A DNA stretch of 64,000 nt, from contig NC_134848.1 in assembly GCF_965363235.1 (NCBI RefSeq), positions 63,078,181 to 63,142,180 of the forward strand. The letters are read 5' to 3'. Below the pieces are notes generated by a model. The model was not told the DNA's origin. It made no database searches and saw only the letters and a program-made list of their open reading frames with translations. The DNA is from Mytilus galloprovincialis. Its lineage: Eukaryota; Mollusca; Bivalvia; Mytilida; Mytilidae. The position numbers and the translations under genes were made by a program. This document shows, piece after piece, positions 23,593 through 35,276 of this stretch (positions within the stretch are counted from its first letter, which is position 1; each line of letters begins with the position of its first letter).

Positions 23593-24186
23593 TTTAGGAA
23601 CATCGTGCCCATGACAGTAAATACAGAGCAATCAATACGTCCTTTCACCCTTATTACAACAAACCATGGAGTTGTGCGCTTCTTAAAGAGAGGTGGGGAG
23701 CTTTGCTTGCCTTGATAGGACATGACATTAGTTCTTATAGTCCTGGTTTCTAACTACTTTTAATCAGGATCTATAAAATATATATGTTTCTCACAGAAGG
23801 TAACCAAAGAAGGTGACCAAAGATTTTGCGACGATACAAATATTAAACTTTACAATATAAATAAATATCTTTAATCAATGAATTCAAATAGCAAAAGCTA
23901 TGCAATTAACAGATATATACTTATTCAGCTTCATGTAAGTTATTTAACAATGAAATACATTAAATATGAAATTTGGAGTTTTAACAAGGGAGCTAATAAT
24001 TAATTAATAACACTGTCTGCCACACAGCATTTCGGGTATCTCCCTTTGGTATCTTTCGTCCCTCTTTTATAGCTGATTATGCGGGGGCTTTTCTAGTTAT
24101 TGGGGGCATTATGATATGACCTATAGTTGTTAATTTCTGTGTCATTTAGTCTCTTGGCAATCATAATACATATTCTTTAATATATA

Positions 24187-24361
24187 TAGTGATGTCGTTA
24201 TTACGACATAGCTATGTCGTTATTACGACATGTTATGTCGAAATTACGACTTAGCGATGTCGTTATAACGACATATTATGTCGAAATTACGACATAGCGA
24301 TGTCGTTGTAACGACATGTTATGTCGAAATTACGACATGCTATGTCGTAATTACGACATAA
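24187..24361. repeat. Palindrome array in the right inverted repeat
   Basis: It uses the same units as 20676..20911 in inverted order, with fewer copies. The two arms therefore differ in length through loss or gain of units rather than by scattered changes. Confidence 0.9.
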
Positions 24362-24409
24362 TTTTTTTTTTTTGAATGGCCCTTATCGGCTTCCGTAATA
24401 TACAATATA

Positions 24410-26980
24410 TTTATGATTTTTATACACATAATAATAATTTCATGATAAAAGGGGGAGATATTGTTTATACAGTATGCAAGGGAGGATAACTCCTTGTTTT
24501 CATAAGTTATATTAATTATATGTGTATACATATGAAAAATTTACAAGATTTTTACAGAACTTTCTTATTTCAAATACAGAATTAGGATAGTAGTAATCAC
24601 TGGAATCTTATATTATATAAGAAGATAAGATAAGAAAACTTTATTTTGATTCGGCATAAGTACAAATAAGCAACACAAGCTCTAAGGAGCTTTTGACCGA
24701 ATAAACATGATAAACTGAATCATTTTAGCATTATCAAGTTTAAATGCAATTTCCTCAAGTTATGAAATCTATGAAAAACATTTATTAAGATTTTATTTCT
24801 AACATTATTATATAGCGGCATGTAAATAAGAAATCAGCTTTATCTCCTACCCTGTTGAGTGGACAAAACTAGCACATTCCATCCTGACGAGGTAATGCAA
24901 CTATTTTTCCTTGACCATCAAATTTTCTTTCCTAACGATCTCTCTTAATCTGAGATTGAGGCTACTTAATCTAAATGTGTGCATTACTAATTAGATTCTT
25001 TTTTTTTTTTTTTTGGTTTTTGACGTGAACAAAATTTTAGAATTTAAAGTCAAGTTTGAATTTAAGATTGAGTCTTTAGTTTGCTCTTCTCATCATGAGA
25101 CCTGGAATTTCTTGATTATCATGCTTTTCAAATGTCTAATAAAATTCAATTTGAGGCATTTATTAAGTAACCTCTTAAATTTGTTTTCACTACATTTTTG
25201 GTAAATAGAAAGATCGATATTTTAAAATTTCTCACTGAAAAATTAGTAACTTGTATTATATAGATGGAATTTGTTGTAACTACCTCTGCTGTATGATATT
25301 CGATGAATGCTGATAACAATAGCTTTGTTGCTGAGTTTACAAAGCGGTGCCAATACATTCACATGTGCATAACAATATCGATATAAAAAAAATACTAAAA
25401 ACGAGGAAAATTAAAACGGAAAGACCCTAATCAAATGGCAAAATCAATAGCTCAAATACCTCAAACGAATGGATAACAAACTGTCATATTCCGGACTATC
25501 TACATGCATTATCGTATTTAGCAAATGGTGGATTAAACCTGGTTTTATAGCTAGCTAAACCTCTCACTTGTATGACAATCGGATCAAATTCCATTATTTT
25601 GACAACGATGTGTTAATCAATCTAAATAGACATATTAGGTAAAAATGTAATATTCAACAAACAAATATGCAAGAAAGAAGCACAAAAAAACATAAAGACA
25701 AAGCACATTAACACAAATGAAAGACAAGAATACAAAAACTACAATGACACAATAAAAATGAGTCACGTCAAACCAAAAACAGACAAGACAAAAAAAAAAT
25801 AAAATAAGAGAATACTATAACACGCTATTAAGATGACAGCGTCAGTACCCAGAATCTGTACTTCAAGACGATCGTGTATTTTTTTTTAAGTTGATACGGA
25901 ATATTTATTAACAAGGTCTTGGTACCTTCCAATGAACTATTTTGGAAAAATGACGAGACGTTCTTTGACAAACCCTGGTTTATCAACTTTCTACTCATAC
26001 ACTGGTGACGTATTACAAAGTTTGATTAGGAGATGAAAGGTCTTTAACACTGAATAATCTGGGAAATGTGAATTCTATTTCAGAATTGAATGTTTCTTTT
26101 TGTAAATTGATTGGGAATAACGGAAAGAAGCATTCCATACTTATAATTACATTTTTTCGCTATGATCATGAAATCACGATTTTTATAATTATTTGTTTTA
26201 CCTGTGCACTTTATCGTGGAAACGTGTGTCAGCATGAATTCGTATGCTTCCCCTTTAAATGTTGAAAGACATTGTGGATTATTTCTTTTATACGATTTTT
26301 ATTTAATTTCACATGGGGAATGTTGGTATTAAGCTGGAAGAGGTTTTATTTTTTCTACACATGTATTCTTGCAGCATTCTATAAAAATTCTGCAAAAATG
26401 CCAGATAAGATTACTTAATTCCTCGTATGTGTCTATCGCCTATGTGAAGCAACTCATAAAAAAATGCAATGCTTTTATTCAAGCTTATGTTTCATATTAA
26501 TTATAAGTGTATAGTGTAATATTTTCGGTCTCCAGATTTTAATCTCAAACACAAGTTTTCATCCAATGATAATTTGGTATGAAATCCATTGAAATCAACT
26601 CATCAACATTATAATAAAATGTCTTTATTTCTATGCTAGTTGTTAATGTTATGGTCCTTTAAATTTGAGCTTCGCATTTCAGATAAATTAACGTTGATTT
26701 CCCATTAAAATTATTTGTATAATCAAAAACACGCTTTGTCTGCATTGTTTCTGCAAAATTATTTTGTTATGACGACTTTGTTTCTTCAATTTGAAGTAAG
26801 GGTTAGCACAGAAATCCGCAATTAGTAGTCCGACATCAAATAAAACTGGTTAAAACTTATATCGTTATCTGATCATAGCCTCTCGATTCTTACATAACCT
26901 TGCTAGATGTAATACAATGCAGATAATACATTATACATGATGAGCATCAGAAAATTATTGGTAGGTCGGTTTTGTGTACA
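24410..26980. other. Intergenic AT-rich DNA with one family B copy
   Basis: Family B lies at about 25389..25660 (words AAACGGAAAGACCCTAATC, AACTGTCATATTCCGGAC, GGTGGATTAAACCTGG, CTCACTTGTATGAC). A T17 run lies near 24998. No exon was recognised. Confidence 0.5.
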
Positions 26981-26984
26981 TTTG

Positions 26985-27066
26985 TTTTCTTGTCAATATC
27001 TCTGAGCAACACGACGGGTGCGAATCTAGTAACTCTTCCGAAGCACTTGAGATCATCCTTAGTTTT

Positions 27067-27100
<34 letters not shown>

Positions 27101-27260
27101 TTTTGCTCTATCTTTACTTTTCTATGTTGTGATTTGTGTACTATTGTTTGTCTGTTTGTCTTTTTCTTTACTAGTACTGGCGTTTTCAGTTTTTGACCTA
27201 TTAGTTGGAGTGTTCAAATTGTGTCTTTCGCCATTATTTTGCTCTATGTCATATATTTAC
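26985..27260 (+). repeat. Family A copy with a 31-base G run
   Basis: It has the words CGAAGCACTTGAGATCA, CTATTGTTTGTCTGTTTG and TGGCGTTTTCAGTTTTTGACC. Where other copies have a short TTTTTGGTGGGG stretch, this copy has 31 consecutive G (27068..27098). The polyglycine in the 74-codon frame over it is an effect of that run. Confidence 0.75.
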
Positions 27261-27844
27261 GGTTTAAAACGTTATTTCGGTAAAGCTATGTGTGGTAAAA
27301 TAATTGTTAAAGATCTTTTTTCCTGAATAACTATTTAACATCATATACATATAATTTTTTTTAACGTTTCTCGTATCATCGGACAAATTCGGGATACATA
27401 CAAATTATCGCCGACAATATGTTGAAATACTTTCAGGGCCACTGTATACTGACCGAATTATACCAAAAAACTTCGGTTATTCTTATGATGCTATCAGATT
27501 ATAAGTACATGTACAAAAAAATGTATCTAATTTGAAGTTTGGTATTTTGTTGAACCTGTATTCAACAGCACATTGGGGACTTTCATAAAGTGTTTGGTAA
27601 AGTTGTTTAAATTCCCAAAATTGCTCTGTTACAAGTACCCCCTTTATACAAAACAATGGATAGGATTGAATAGTAAAAACAATATATTGATGTGATGAAA
27701 AACTTTAATAACATGCTTTCTTTCCTAACGAAGAGATACGTCACCGCATTTTCGATTTTGAGTTATCTTGTGAAATTTTTTTTAAAAATTTATTTTTATT
27801 CACACCTTTTTAAAAGGCTTTTGAAATATTTGATTTGTATAAAA

Positions 27845-27975
27845 AAAAAAGAAGATGTGGTATAATTGCTAATGAGACAACTCTCCTCAAGAGACCAAAT
27901 GACACAGTAATTAACAACTAAATTTATACTTCTTGTCATGAGGAAAATATGAGATTGGCCATGGTTTTTGCTCGA
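27845..27975 (+). repeat. Interspersed family D copy
   Basis: Begins GATGTGGTATAATTGC, then ATGAGACAACTCTCC, AAGAGACCAAATGACACAG and AATTAACAACTA. The same order recurs at 28905..29065, 45228..45385 and 56150..56320, in reverse at 59225..59310, and inside both inverted repeats of the element at 20634..24397. Confidence 0.75.
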
Positions 27976-28505
27976 ATATGTTGATTCTCTGCCTTGTAAA
28001 TGCATGATCTGTTCACTTTGACAGTATTCAATGTACTAACTCAAATTTGTAGTAGTCTGCAGAGATAATTATGTCTTAAAACGGGAATATTAATCTGGAT
28101 TTAAGCTACATTAAGATTAAGTTTTCTTCTAGTTAAAGATATTTCATAGTTTTGGGATAGTTTTTCTGTGTATCGTAAATAATGCCATAGTTATCTTTGA
28201 AAGCCACGGCCTTAACCTCACGAGACAAGGTATATAATTGTGGTCAAAGTCAGTTTTAAACAACACAGTTGCTAAAAAAAAACAACCATAGTTTTTGTTG
28301 AAACCCCCCGGTAACCTCACTCGACCTTCAGTTTCGTAAGGTTGAGGCCGGGGCTTTCAACAAAAAAGTATGGTATAATTTACTAAACACCACAAAACTA
28401 TCCAAAAGATATGAAACATCTATAACTTAAAATACTCCATTCATATATTGTACTTAGGAAAGTAGCATCAAATATAAAAAAAAAAATATAAATATAAAAC
28501 CCCAA

Positions 28506-28762
28506 AAACATGTTTAACCCCGCTGCAATTTTGTGCCTGTCCCAAGTCAGAAGCCTCTGGCCTTTGTTAGTCTTGTATGCTGTTTAATTTTAGTTTCTTG
28601 TGTATAATTCGGAGTTTAGAATGACGTCCATTATCACTGAACTAGTGCGGGAGTTTTTCTCTACACAGAAAATCCATTGGTGGCCTTCGGCTGTTGTCTG
28701 CTCTATGGTCGGGTTGTTGTCGCTTTGACATATTCCCCATTTCCATTCTCAATTTTATCTTT
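28506..28762 (-). repeat. Interspersed family C copy, reverse
   Basis: It runs from GTTTAACCCCGCTGCAATTT to CATTCTCAATTTTAT, the inverse order of the copy at 16829..17117. It contains the word GGTCGGGTTGTTGTCGCTTT. Confidence 0.8.
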
Positions 28763-28904
28763 TTTTATTTAACTTGGCACTGTATCCAATTTACCAACCA
28801 ACCAAAGTAACAGAATACCACAGAGACAGACGGTTGATGTTCAAACTCAACGACGAGGTTAATATCTACACTAATGCCAATCATTAGTACATTGTAACAC
28901 TAAA

Positions 28905-29065
28905 AAAGAAGATACGGTATGATTGTCAATGAGACTACTCTCCACAAGAGACCAAAATGACACAAAAAATAACAGCTATAGAACACCGTACGGCAACAAT
29001 GAACAAAGCCCATGGTAGAGTATTGCTTAAATTGAGAAAAAAAACCAAGATAAGGTCATCCGTCA
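28905..29065 (+). repeat. Interspersed family D copy
   Basis: GATACGGTATGATTGTCAATG, ACTCTCCACAAGAGACC, ATGACACAAAAAATAACAGC, then CACCGTACGGCAACAATGAAC. It is the longest family D copy in the window and shows the segment after AACAACTATAG that others lack. Confidence 0.7.
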
Positions 29066-29778
29066 AGATAACCATCATCTGCTATGCATGTGCTACGCAC
29101 AATGCAAATAATAACCTTGCACTTTGGTCGTAATTGGCTGCGAATTCATATATCCTGCACAGCCGAATGTACGCCCAACTTTGAAAATATGTTCTTGCGG
29201 TTCGGAAGAAGACCAAAGCACAGGAATATTTCTATGCAGACAGTTAACCATAGAATTTTAAATTGCCATTAGGAGTATACTGTTTATATGTGACGTGACG
29301 TAATGTAGTATTACTTTTTACCTACTTTTATACCCAATAACATTCGACATACATCTGTTGTTATTCTTGTAATTAGAGATCGGATACAATAACGAAAAAC
29401 GCTAAAGATGGTCTTCGGGCTATGCATTTCTATCTCCTAGTATAAGCTATCGGCTGTGTTCATTATTGAAGGCCACTTACTTTACCTATAGTTGCTTACA
29501 TACATGTGACTTGGACTGTGTATAATGATCTCTCAGGGCCGTAACTAGCCCGTTTTAATACTGAGGCAAAATATGTTTGCCGAGCGTAGCGATGCGAATT
29601 TTTTTTTTTGGCGAGGGGCTTGGGGCCGCTTTTAAAAGCCCCCAGAAGCTCTGAGAAAAATAACGCAAAATCGTGCATTCTGAGCGTTTCCCGGACTCTT
29701 TCTTACATAGAAACGCAAATCATTTTTAGCTATTTTTTCGACAAATCATAATTCTAGTCTCAAAGCAAAAACATAGAT

Positions 29779-30315
29779 TATTCTGTTGCACCGTTCCGTA
29801 ATTTATATAGTTCGTTTGATTATATTCTTAATCTATTTATGTGTTCCGACCTAGGACGATTATTCATCTTTAACGTTAAAACATCGTACCGTCGCTACCT
29901 TTCCCTCTCTCAAACTGAACATTGCAAGGTCATACCAGTTCTGGAGAACTTTTCAAAGGACAAACGTCATCTAGGACACAATTCGTGGCTAACCACAGAG
30001 TGAGTTAACTTTACAACATTGTTTTTGAAGCCTTCAAATTACTCTATACATATTTGAACATTCTCTCTGTGAAACACTGGAAATTTAACTGCTCTTGAAA
30101 GTACTACATTTTCTCGGATTCAACGGACTGTGCTATCTATTACTTTTGACATTTCGTTTTAATAACATTAATTGAACACATTGTAAAATTGTATTTTATT
30201 TGTTTTTCAGCTTTTTACCATATGTCAGATTGGTTCATAATTAAAGTATCAGCACCTGATAGTCTTTTCTCCTTGAGCCCAATCGTCGGTTATACTTAAT
30301 GGTCAGGCCATTACA
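29779..30315 (+). repeat. BEL/Pao 5' LTR
   Basis: It starts TATTCTGTTGCACCG and ends GTCAGGCCATTACA. It matches 34740..35276 over its full length, and I noticed a single difference. Confidence 0.9.
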
Positions 30316-30556
30316 GTAAAAAGTCTACAACTTGCCTGTTGTGTCTCACAGATAACGCCACTCCACAGCTACACAGCAACCTACCTGTTGAGCCCTGCAT
30401 GTACGCGTCATCCCTTGACGTACAGTAAATTGACGACAACCTGTCTTTACATATCCAGACAAGGAACGACAACGTAGCAACGTACATACCTTTACACTGA
30501 CAGTGGACTACATATCTTGTGTGAACTCGACAGCAACCCAACAACGTTGAGTCAAC

Positions 30557-33500
30557 ATGGATCCCAGTCATGTGGAACAACAAGAAGAGATTCAGCCCCA
30601 AGAAGGAGATGTCCCTGAACTATTAGAAAATCCGTCTAATACATCACAGTCAGATGAAACTCCCGAGGCTAGGCGAGTACGTGACCTCACGGAAAAAGGA
30701 CAAGGAGCTTTCACTGAAAAACGTGACAAGTTTTGTCAGGAACTAGAGGCTCTCTGGGCAGACATTGAATCCCAGTTATTGGAAGTAACAACGCCTCCTA
30801 ACGATCTCCAGCAACTCCTAACAGTCCAGGACAAACTTGTTAAAGCCTGTAATAATTATCGTAGGCTTACAGATGAATACCTAGACTTTCTGAAAAGGAC
30901 CCGAACATTGGAGAGTCAAAAAGAAATTGATGCATGTAAACTCTCTTTGGATTTACGTCTGTCCAAAGTGGAGCTAGTTATGGAAAAACTACACGAGCAT
31001 CGCCTCGCTCTAACAAAGGCCAAATCCACTAAAACAAAGACCTCAAGGGGCAAGAAAACCTCGCACAGCGGTAGCTCTAACGTGTCAGACATGTCAAGCC
31101 TGGCACGGAGAAAGCGAGCCAAGGCAGAGGCTGCAAAGTCTAAGATAGCATTTGTCGAAAAACATGCCCTTATCCTACAACAGGAAGCAATGTTAGAAGA
31201 ACAAGCCCTGTTCAGACAAAATGAAATGGAACAGGAAGCAGCACGCAAAAAGGCTGAAATGGAACAGGAAGCAGCACACAAAAAGGCTGAAATGGAACAG
31301 GAAGCCAGTCGTAAACAGGCAGAAATGGAGCAAGAAGTCGCTCAACGTAAACATGAGGCCGCACAGAGAACAGTTCAGCTAGAACAGGAGGCTGCTCACA
31401 GAAAAGTGCAATTAGAACAAGAGGCCGCTTACAGAAAAACGCAATTAGAACAACAATTAGAACAAGAGGCTATGCGCAGGAAGGCTCAAATGCAACAAGA
31501 AGCCGCACGAGTAAGCCGGGAAAAGGCCGAGCTTAAAGCCAAATTTAACCTTCTTGAAGCACAGAGAGAAGCTGCAGCCGCAGAGGCAGAGGCTCGTATC
31601 CTGGAATACGATGATAGCCAAGCGTATAGCGATCTCCCTGACGAAAAGGAAGACCCGCTCCAGCGTGTGCAAGATTTCGTCAATAAACTTCCTGTATCAA
31701 CTGTTGTTAAGGAAGTAACAGGACCTCAAAAGAAAAAACAAATTCCTGTTAAGATTGAGCTGAGTCACGAAGCACCAGCGTTCGTGCCATCCGTGGCATC
31801 GAACTTGCTGTCACAGACATCTGCCGTCTTGCCTTCCGATAATAAGTCACCGGAAGTTACCTTTATCCCAGATCTGGGATTAGTAACCGGCATACAAAAA
31901 CTTGGCCTTTCAGATGAGAGCCCTACTGAACACCAAAAACAGGGTGTTAAAGAAGCGATCCCTGTCTTACGCACAAAACAAGACGTTATAGAAGAGATCC
32001 CTGTTTCACACAAAAAACAAGACGTAATAGAAGAGATCCCTGTTGCACACCAGCAACAAATCAACCTTACATCAGAGATAACTAGATTCCTCTTACGCAA
32101 GGACCTGCTTTTCTCCCGATTAACAAGCTTTAACGATCGGGCAGAATCCTTTCATACTTGGAAAGCAAGCTTCAAGAACGTGACTGATGAGTTACAAGTC
32201 TCTGACTCAGAACAGATCGATTTACTGATCAAGTGGCTCGGTCCAGAGTCTGCTAAACACGCCATTAGCATAAGAGCGTCGAACGCCAATAATCCTACCA
32301 TAGGTATACAGAGATTATGGAAGAGGCTTGACGAGCGGTATGGTGCTCCAGAAATGTTGGAAGCCTCTCTCATGAGTAAACTTGCAAAATTCCCAACCTT
32401 AACGAATAAGGACAACGCACGTCTCTACGAACTGTCTGACATTCTATCTGAAATAGAATATCACAAGGAAAATCCCAAGCTGGGATGTTTGCTAGCATAT
32501 TTTGACTCCTCGTCCGGGATAAATCCTATTGTTGAAAAATTACCGTACGGACTCCAAGAAAAGTGGACCACAAGGGCTACAAGATACAAGTCCAAATATG
32601 AAGTTGCCTTTCCACCTTTCACAGAATTCTCTGCCTTCATCAGGGAAATAAGCAAAACAAAGAACGATCCTGGGTTCATCTTTGGGTCAAAAGCCACACC
32701 AAATACAAAAGGTGCTGCGCCAAGGTCTACGCCTTACCCTAAGACTAAAGTTGGTGCTCATAAAACAGCTGTTGAACAGCAAACTGAAGACAGCAGTCAA
32801 CAACAAAATCTGTGTATCCTACACAAGACAAAGCATACCTTGAATGAATGCCGAGCATTCCGAGCCAAACCAATCGAGGAACGCAAGGAACTGTTAAGAC
32901 AAAACAATGTGTGCTACAAGTGTTGTGAGTCAACCACACACAGAAGTCGGGACTGCAACGCAAGTATCAGTTGTAACGAGTGTGGAAGTGAACGACACAC
33001 CACAGCACTTCACATCATTAGACCACAACAATCTGAAAGTTCCCAGTTTAGCTCACCCAGACAAGCCTACGGCGGGGAGCTAACACAAGTCTACGGCGGG
33101 GAGCAGACAGAGTCAGCTGAAACAAAGTTAACCTCTGTAAGTTCGATCTGCACAGAGATCTACAAAGATCATAAGAGCGAGAAATCTTATGCCAAGATAT
33201 TACCTGTGGACGTGTACCACAAGGACAAGACGGACAAAATTATCAGGATGTACGCCATTATTGACGACCAAAGCAACCGGTCTCTTGCCTCGCCTGAATT
33301 CTTCAGTCTGTTCAACGTTCGGGAGAAACCTGAAAACTACTCTCTTACGACATGCTCCGGTAGAGTAGCTACTTCCGGGAAAAGAGGAAAAGATTTCGTC
33401 ATAAAATCTGTACATAGTGACGTACAATTTGATCTGCCTACATTAATTGAATGTAATAATATTCCCAATAATCGAGACGAAATTCCTACTCCTGAAGTTG

Positions 33501-34561
33501 CAATGCATCATCCTCATCTGACAGAACTCAGAGGAAGTATTACACCACTAGAGGAACGTTGTCAAATTCTACTCCTAATTGGAAGGGACCTTATAGAGGC
33601 ACACCACGTCCTTGAACAACGCCTAGGGCCATCACGAACTCCATTTGCCCAAAAGTTGAGACTTGGTTGGGTCATAATTGGAAATACATACATTGACAAA
33701 CAAACTGTTCCTATTGAAGTCAACACAAAGATAACTTACGTTTCAATCACGGAATCAAAACAACGTCTTGCCTCAAGACCGGAAATAGCCGTTAAGGACA
33801 ATAATCCAATTGTTGTTCAGTCTAACGACAAAAACCTTCATTCGAATGCCAAGGTCGCTAAATCGCATTCAATACAATCCCTTGAATGTACAGGACCTAG
33901 TACCAAGCCTGGTAAACGCACAAATTCATCTAAAGGGACATCACTCGCGTCACTAAAAGCAAAATCTGTGACTTCTATAGAAAAATCTATAGATAAAGAA
34001 AGTTTCAATCCGAAATCAACAGAACCTAAAGTTCATGGAGAGGAAATCAATAGCATTCACAAACCTATTCCGAAAGAAGGACCTATTGCTAATCTCAATC
34101 TGCCCTTGCATGAGCAACGTCTACTACGAGAAGGAAGCAGTATTGCCAAGTCTGACTTGAATATAAGTGAAAAGGAACAAGTAGTCTTATCTGGACATCG
34201 TCACAGAGTAACACCTTTTCTTGGACATTACTACAACAAAATCAAACATAGAGGACCCCACTTCACAGATAGAACAACTGGATCAGCAGGATGGAACGTT
34301 AGGGCGAAACGCTTAATTTCGTCTGATACTCAAAAAGATGTTACATTTCGCCAAACTGGAAGAGGACCGAGTATTAGCTCTCGTCATACCCACCGGAGGA
34401 CCACCTTCAACCGTCGTCGCCGTCTAACAACGTTGGAGAAAACAGTTCCTACTACCTCAACAACAGCTATGGAACATTCTACAAATCACAGCGATCTCAT
34501 TGGAGAGATCCTTCTACATAGGACAAGAAACTGTGCCAAACCCAGTTTTCCGTGGAATTAA
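30557..34561 (+). CDS. BEL/Pao gag-protease ORF (1,334 residues)
   Basis: This is the coding region of the LTR element above; its ATG is the first good start after the 5' LTR. The N-terminal 350 residues are largely helical, with a coiled-coil run of EQEAA-type repeats (about residues 215-330). A short repeat built on the word VIEEIP (about residues 475-500) follows. The part around residues 510-720 matches the pattern of the BEL/Pao gag region (DUF1759 class). A Cys/His zinc-knuckle cluster lies near residues 785-825, and an aspartic protease-like region (YAIIDDQSNRSLAS and onward, DUF1758 class) near 900-1060. The C-terminal 270 residues are basic and unassigned. The product would assemble particles and process them; this is known for the family, not shown here. 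Confidence 0.8.
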   Translation: MDPSHVEQQEEIQPQEGDVPELLENPSNTSQSDETPEARRVRDLTEKGQGAFTEKRDKFCQELEALWADIESQLLEVTTPPNDLQQLLTVQDKLVKACNNYRRLTDEYLDFLKRTRTLESQKEIDACKLSLDLRLSKVELVMEKLHEHRLALTKAKSTKTKTSRGKKTSHSGSSNVSDMSSLARRKRAKAEAAKSKIAFVEKHALILQQEAMLEEQALFRQNEMEQEAARKKAEMEQEAAHKKAEMEQEASRKQAEMEQEVAQRKHEAAQRTVQLEQEAAHRKVQLEQEAAYRKTQLEQQLEQEAMRRKAQMQQEAARVSREKAELKAKFNLLEAQREAAAAEAEARILEYDDSQAYSDLPDEKEDPLQRVQDFVNKLPVSTVVKEVTGPQKKKQIPVKIELSHEAPAFVPSVASNLLSQTSAVLPSDNKSPEVTFIPDLGLVTGIQKLGLSDESPTEHQKQGVKEAIPVLRTKQDVIEEIPVSHKKQDVIEEIPVAHQQQINLTSEITRFLLRKDLLFSRLTSFNDRAESFHTWKASFKNVTDELQVSDSEQIDLLIKWLGPESAKHAISIRASNANNPTIGIQRLWKRLDERYGAPEMLEASLMSKLAKFPTLTNKDNARLYELSDILSEIEYHKENPKLGCLLAYFDSSSGINPIVEKLPYGLQEKWTTRATRYKSKYEVAFPPFTEFSAFIREISKTKNDPGFIFGSKATPNTKGAAPRSTPYPKTKVGAHKTAVEQQTEDSSQQQNLCILHKTKHTLNECRAFRAKPIEERKELLRQNNVCYKCCESTTHRSRDCNASISCNECGSERHTTALHIIRPQQSESSQFSSPRQAYGGELTQVYGGEQTESAETKLTSVSSICTEIYKDHKSEKSYAKILPVDVYHKDKTDKIIRMYAIIDDQSNRSLASPEFFSLFNVREKPENYSLTTCSGRVATSGKRGKDFVIKSVHSDVQFDLPTLIECNNIPNNRDEIPTPEVAMHHPHLTELRGSITPLEERCQILLLIGRDLIEAHHVLEQRLGPSRTPFAQKLRLGWVIIGNTYIDKQTVPIEVNTKITYVSITESKQRLASRPEIAVKDNNPIVVQSNDKNLHSNAKVAKSHSIQSLECTGPSTKPGKRTNSSKGTSLASLKAKSVTSIEKSIDKESFNPKSTEPKVHGEEINSIHKPIPKEGPIANLNLPLHEQRLLREGSSIAKSDLNISEKEQVVLSGHRHRVTPFLGHYYNKIKHRGPHFTDRTTGSAGWNVRAKRLISSDTQKDVTFRQTGRGPSISSRHTHRRTTFNRRRRLTTLEKTVPTTSTTAMEHSTNHSDLIGEILLHRTRNCAKPSFPWN

Positions 34562-34739
34562 TCTATTCTGGAAACTTTATAGTGAAATGCCGGAAGTTGA
34601 AACCTGACATTTCTCATACGACCAATAGTGGACATTACTCTTGTACATAATCAATTTATGTTCGGATTTTATTTATTTCATATATTCATATGCGATTAAG
34701 TTATGGAAAAGTGATATCAGATAGACATCAGACGGGGAG

Positions 34740-35276
34740 TATTCTGTTGCACCGTTCCGTAATTTATATAGTTCGTTTGATTATATTCTTAATCTATTTA
34801 TGTGTTCCGACCTAGGAGGATTATTCATCTTTAACGTTAAAACATCGTACCGTCGCTACCTTTCCCTCTCTCAAACTGAACATTGCAAGGTCATACCAGT
34901 TCTGGAGAACTTTTCAAAGGACAAACGTCATCTAGGACACAATTCGTGGCTAACCACAGAGTGAGTTAACTTTACAACATTGTTTTTGAAGCCTTCAAAT
35001 TACTCTATACATATTTGAACATTCTCTCTGTGAAACACTGGAAATTTAACTGCTCTTGAAAGTACTACATTTTCTCGGATTCAACGGACTGTGCTATCTA
35101 TTACTTTTGACATTTCGTTTTAATAACATTAATTGAACACATTGTAAAATTGTATTTTATTTGTTTTTCAGCTTTTTACCATATGTCAGATTGGTTCATA
35201 ATTAAAGTATCAGCACCTGATAGTCTTTTCTCCTTGAGCCCAATCGTCGGTTATACTTAATGGTCAGGCCATTACA
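34740..35276 (+). repeat. BEL/Pao 3' LTR
   Basis: Same length and ends as the 5' LTR. It directly follows the purine tract and is directly followed by the TAGAT target duplication. Confidence 0.9.

Larger units (their letters stand above)
20634..24397. mobile_element. 3.76-kb element with very long terminal inverted repeats and 6-bp target duplication
   Basis: The ends are TACGGAAGCCGATAAGGGCC and its exact inverted copy, flanked on both sides by ATATAC (20628..20633 and 24398..24403). Each inverted repeat contains three blocks: an array of the 18-bp palindrome ATGTCGTAATTACGACAT and variants; a block related to interspersed family D (GATTGCCAAGAGACTAAATG); and a block with ACCTTCTTTGGTTACCTTC. 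Close similarity runs to about 21345 on the left and 23765 on the right. Weaker similarity (ATTGATTGCTCT, CACGATGTTCCT) runs to about 21565 and 23593. No transposase was recognised in the interior. The superfamily is unassigned. Confidence 0.8.
29779..35276 (+). mobile_element. BEL/Pao LTR retroelement, young, lacking recognisable pol
   Basis: Two LTRs of 537 bp (29779..30315 and 34740..35276) are nearly identical by eye, and TAGAT flanks the whole element (29774..29778 and 35277..35281). A purine tract GACGGGGAG precedes the 3' LTR. The internal region is about 4.4 kb, short for a BEL element, and is mostly one gag-protease ORF (30557..34561). I did not recognise reverse transcriptase, RNase H or integrase, so the copy is broken as an autonomous element. 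The near identity of the LTRs points to a recent insertion. It lies inside the inverted-repeat element 29534..36618. Confidence 0.85.

Noticed and set aside
20634-24397. Polinton-like element, because of the 6-bp duplication and long inverted repeats
   Set aside because: It is far too short, and no polymerase, integrase, ATPase or capsid-type gene is recognisable. I leave the superfamily open.
26972-27196. Polyglycine protein
   Set aside because: The glycines are encoded by a 31-base G run in a family A repeat.
30916-33427. Several minus-strand frames of 65 to 121 codons
   Set aside because: They are antisense shadows of the long gag-protease ORF.
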